Positions 15,657 through 16,691 of a stretch of DNA of 16,691 nt are shown here, in pieces; position 1 is the stretch's first letter; every line of letters begins with the position of its first letter. A program made the position numbers and the translations under genes. The DNA comes from Planctomycetaceae bacterium (GTDB lineage Bacteria; Planctomycetota; Planctomycetia; Planctomycetales; Planctomycetaceae). The notes beneath the pieces are model-generated. The model searched no databases. It was given only the letters and a program-made list of their open reading frames with translations, and had not been told where the DNA came from. The stretch lies in the NCBI GenBank assembly GCA_027000105.1, contig JALTOP010000245.1, forward strand, positions 1 to 16,691, in the 5' to 3' direction.

Positions 15657-16691
15657 ATGCAAATCCTGCCTCCCTGTCAACTGATCCGTAGAAAATTGAT
15701 TTCCTTCTGTGCTTTTGCGACCATTTTGTGTGTTTTGCCTGGATTAACTGATCCGCAGGCAAAAGGCGAAGACTCAAAACCGATCCGCATCGGCATTATC
15801 GGGCTGGATACTTCTCACGCGATCGCTTTCACCAGTTCCATCAATAAAAAAGAGGCCAAGGAGGAATTTCGCGGTTTCCGTGTCGTTGCGGCCTACCCCA
15901 AAGGCTCCCGCGATATCGAATCTTCTGTCTCCCGTGTCCCCAAATACACCAAGCAGGTCAAGGAGATGGGGGTTGAAATTGTCGATACGATTGATGACCT
16001 GATTGTAAAAGTCGATGCTGTGCTTCTGGAAACCAATGATGGTCGCCCTCATTTGAGTCAGGTCATGCCTGTTCTGAAAGCGGGGTTGCCTGTTTTTGTC
16101 GATAAACCGATTGCCGGTTCCCTTTCGGACGCGATGGCAATTTTCAAAGCGGCCCGGCATTATCAAACGCCCCTGTTTTCTTCTTCATCCCTTCGATATA
16201 CCGATGGCGCCAAAAAAATCCGGGCAGGTCAGGCGGGAACAGGCGATATCATCGGTTGTGATGCCTACAGCCCCTGTTCATTGGAAAAAACACACCCCGA
16301 TCTGTTCTGGTACGGAATTCACGGAGTAGAAAGTTTGTTTACCGTGATGGGAACCGGCATTGAAACTGTTGTGCGGGTTCATGCGCGCGATACGGATGTC
16401 GCCGTTGGTACCTGGAAAGGTGGGCGAATCGGCACGTTTCGTGGATTACGATCGGGCAAAAGAGGGTATGGGGGCACCGTGTTCGGTACGAAAGGGATCG
16501 TGCAAATTGGTTCGTATAGCGGTTACGATCCCCTGCTGGTCGAAATTGTCAAGTTTTTCCGAACGGGCAAAGCCCCTGTTACCGAGCAGGAAACCCTTGA
16601 AATTTACGCTTTCATGGAAGCAGCCGATGAAAGTAAACGCCAGGGAGGCAAGCCTGTCAGCATTAAAAGCGTCTGGGAAAAAGCCGAGCAG
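15657..16691 (+). CDS. Exported Gfo/Idh/MocA-family oxidoreductase (3' end cut by window)
   Basis: The frame runs 345 codons from ATG 15657 to the window edge with no stop; similar proteins are about 350-380 residues, so little is missing. Residues 1-35 form a signal peptide: R11-R12-K13, hydrophobic core 14-30, and a PQA site before a KGED mature start; twin Arg makes Tat export possible, as for other cofactor-bearing planctomycete members. The Rossmann strand IRIGIIGLDTSHA (43-55) binds NAD(P), and FVDKPIAG (147-154) is the family's E/DKP motif with Lys150. WYGIHGVESL supplies the conserved catalytic-type His. Such proteins act on sugars or inositols, but the substrate cannot be inferred. 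The start has only a weak SD (AGAAAG). Confidence 0.85.
   Translation, partial: MQILPPCQLIRRKLISFCAFATILCVLPGLTDPQAKGEDSKPIRIGIIGLDTSHAIAFTSSINKKEAKEEFRGFRVVAAYPKGSRDIESSVSRVPKYTKQVKEMGVEIVDTIDDLIVKVDAVLLETNDGRPHLSQVMPVLKAGLPVFVDKPIAGSLSDAMAIFKAARHYQTPLFSSSSLRYTDGAKKIRAGQAGTGDIIGCDAYSPCSLEKTHPDLFWYGIHGVESLFTVMGTGIETVVRVHARDTDVAVGTWKGGRIGTFRGLRSGKRGYGGTVFGTKGIVQIGSYSGYDPLLVEIVKFFRTGKAPVTEQETLEIYAFMEAADESKRQGGKPVSIKSVWEKAEQ

Noticed and set aside
15774..16166. Minus-strand 130-codon frame opposite the oxidoreductase
   Set aside because: The plus frame carries the Rossmann and DKP motifs; the minus frame is its shadow.

Overview
The window looks like chromosomal DNA of a planctomycete (phylum Planctomycetota, GC near 50%; a Gimesia- or Rubinisphaera-like genome is a guess). 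Evidence: a giant surface protein with an 'EQRLLLAG' motif about 70 residues after a basic leader, followed by BNR and Calx-beta-type repeats; a Ser/Thr kinase with a transmembrane segment; a family of short secreted proteins ending in a Tyr/Trp-rich module I associate with planctomycetes; and an exported Gfo/Idh/MocA oxidoreductase. I see no insertion sequence, integrase, CRISPR array, phage gene, tRNA or rRNA.

Layout. 1-4856 (minus): N-terminal 1618 codons of a giant extracellular protein whose 3' end lies left of the window; it contains six tandem repeats of exactly 303 bp. 4857-5341: divergent control region. 5342-8330 (plus): Ser/Thr protein kinase, adenine phosphoribosyltransferase (ATGA overlap with the kinase) and, after a 221-bp repeat-rich gap, hypoxanthine-guanine phosphoribosyltransferase, preceded by a possible 13-codon leader peptide that also overlaps by ATGA. 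8390-9667 (minus): DadA-type FAD amino-acid dehydrogenase, convergent with hpt. 9840-11923 (minus): hslV-hslU ATP-dependent protease operon. 12140-12355 (plus): slyX. 12469-14880 (minus): three exported small proteins in series (two cysteine-rich and CxxC-bearing, one with a Tyr/Trp-rich C-terminal module), closed by an intrinsic terminator. 14881-15656: about 775 bp with no convincing gene. 15657-16691 (plus): exported Gfo/Idh/MocA-like oxidoreductase, cut by the window edge.

How the genes relate. Apt and Hpt both salvage purine bases with PRPP; their position behind a membrane-anchored kinase, with stop/start overlap at apt, suggests one transcription unit. HslV and HslU form one two-component protease. 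The three secreted proteins share gene order, strand, SD type and composition and probably belong to the cell envelope, but their function is unknown. Most of the window is ordinary planctomycete housekeeping and envelope content. The parts most worth a second look are the exact-period repeat array, the two ATGA couplings in the kinase/purine-salvage block, and the secreted CxxC protein pair. I found no convincing new multi-gene system.
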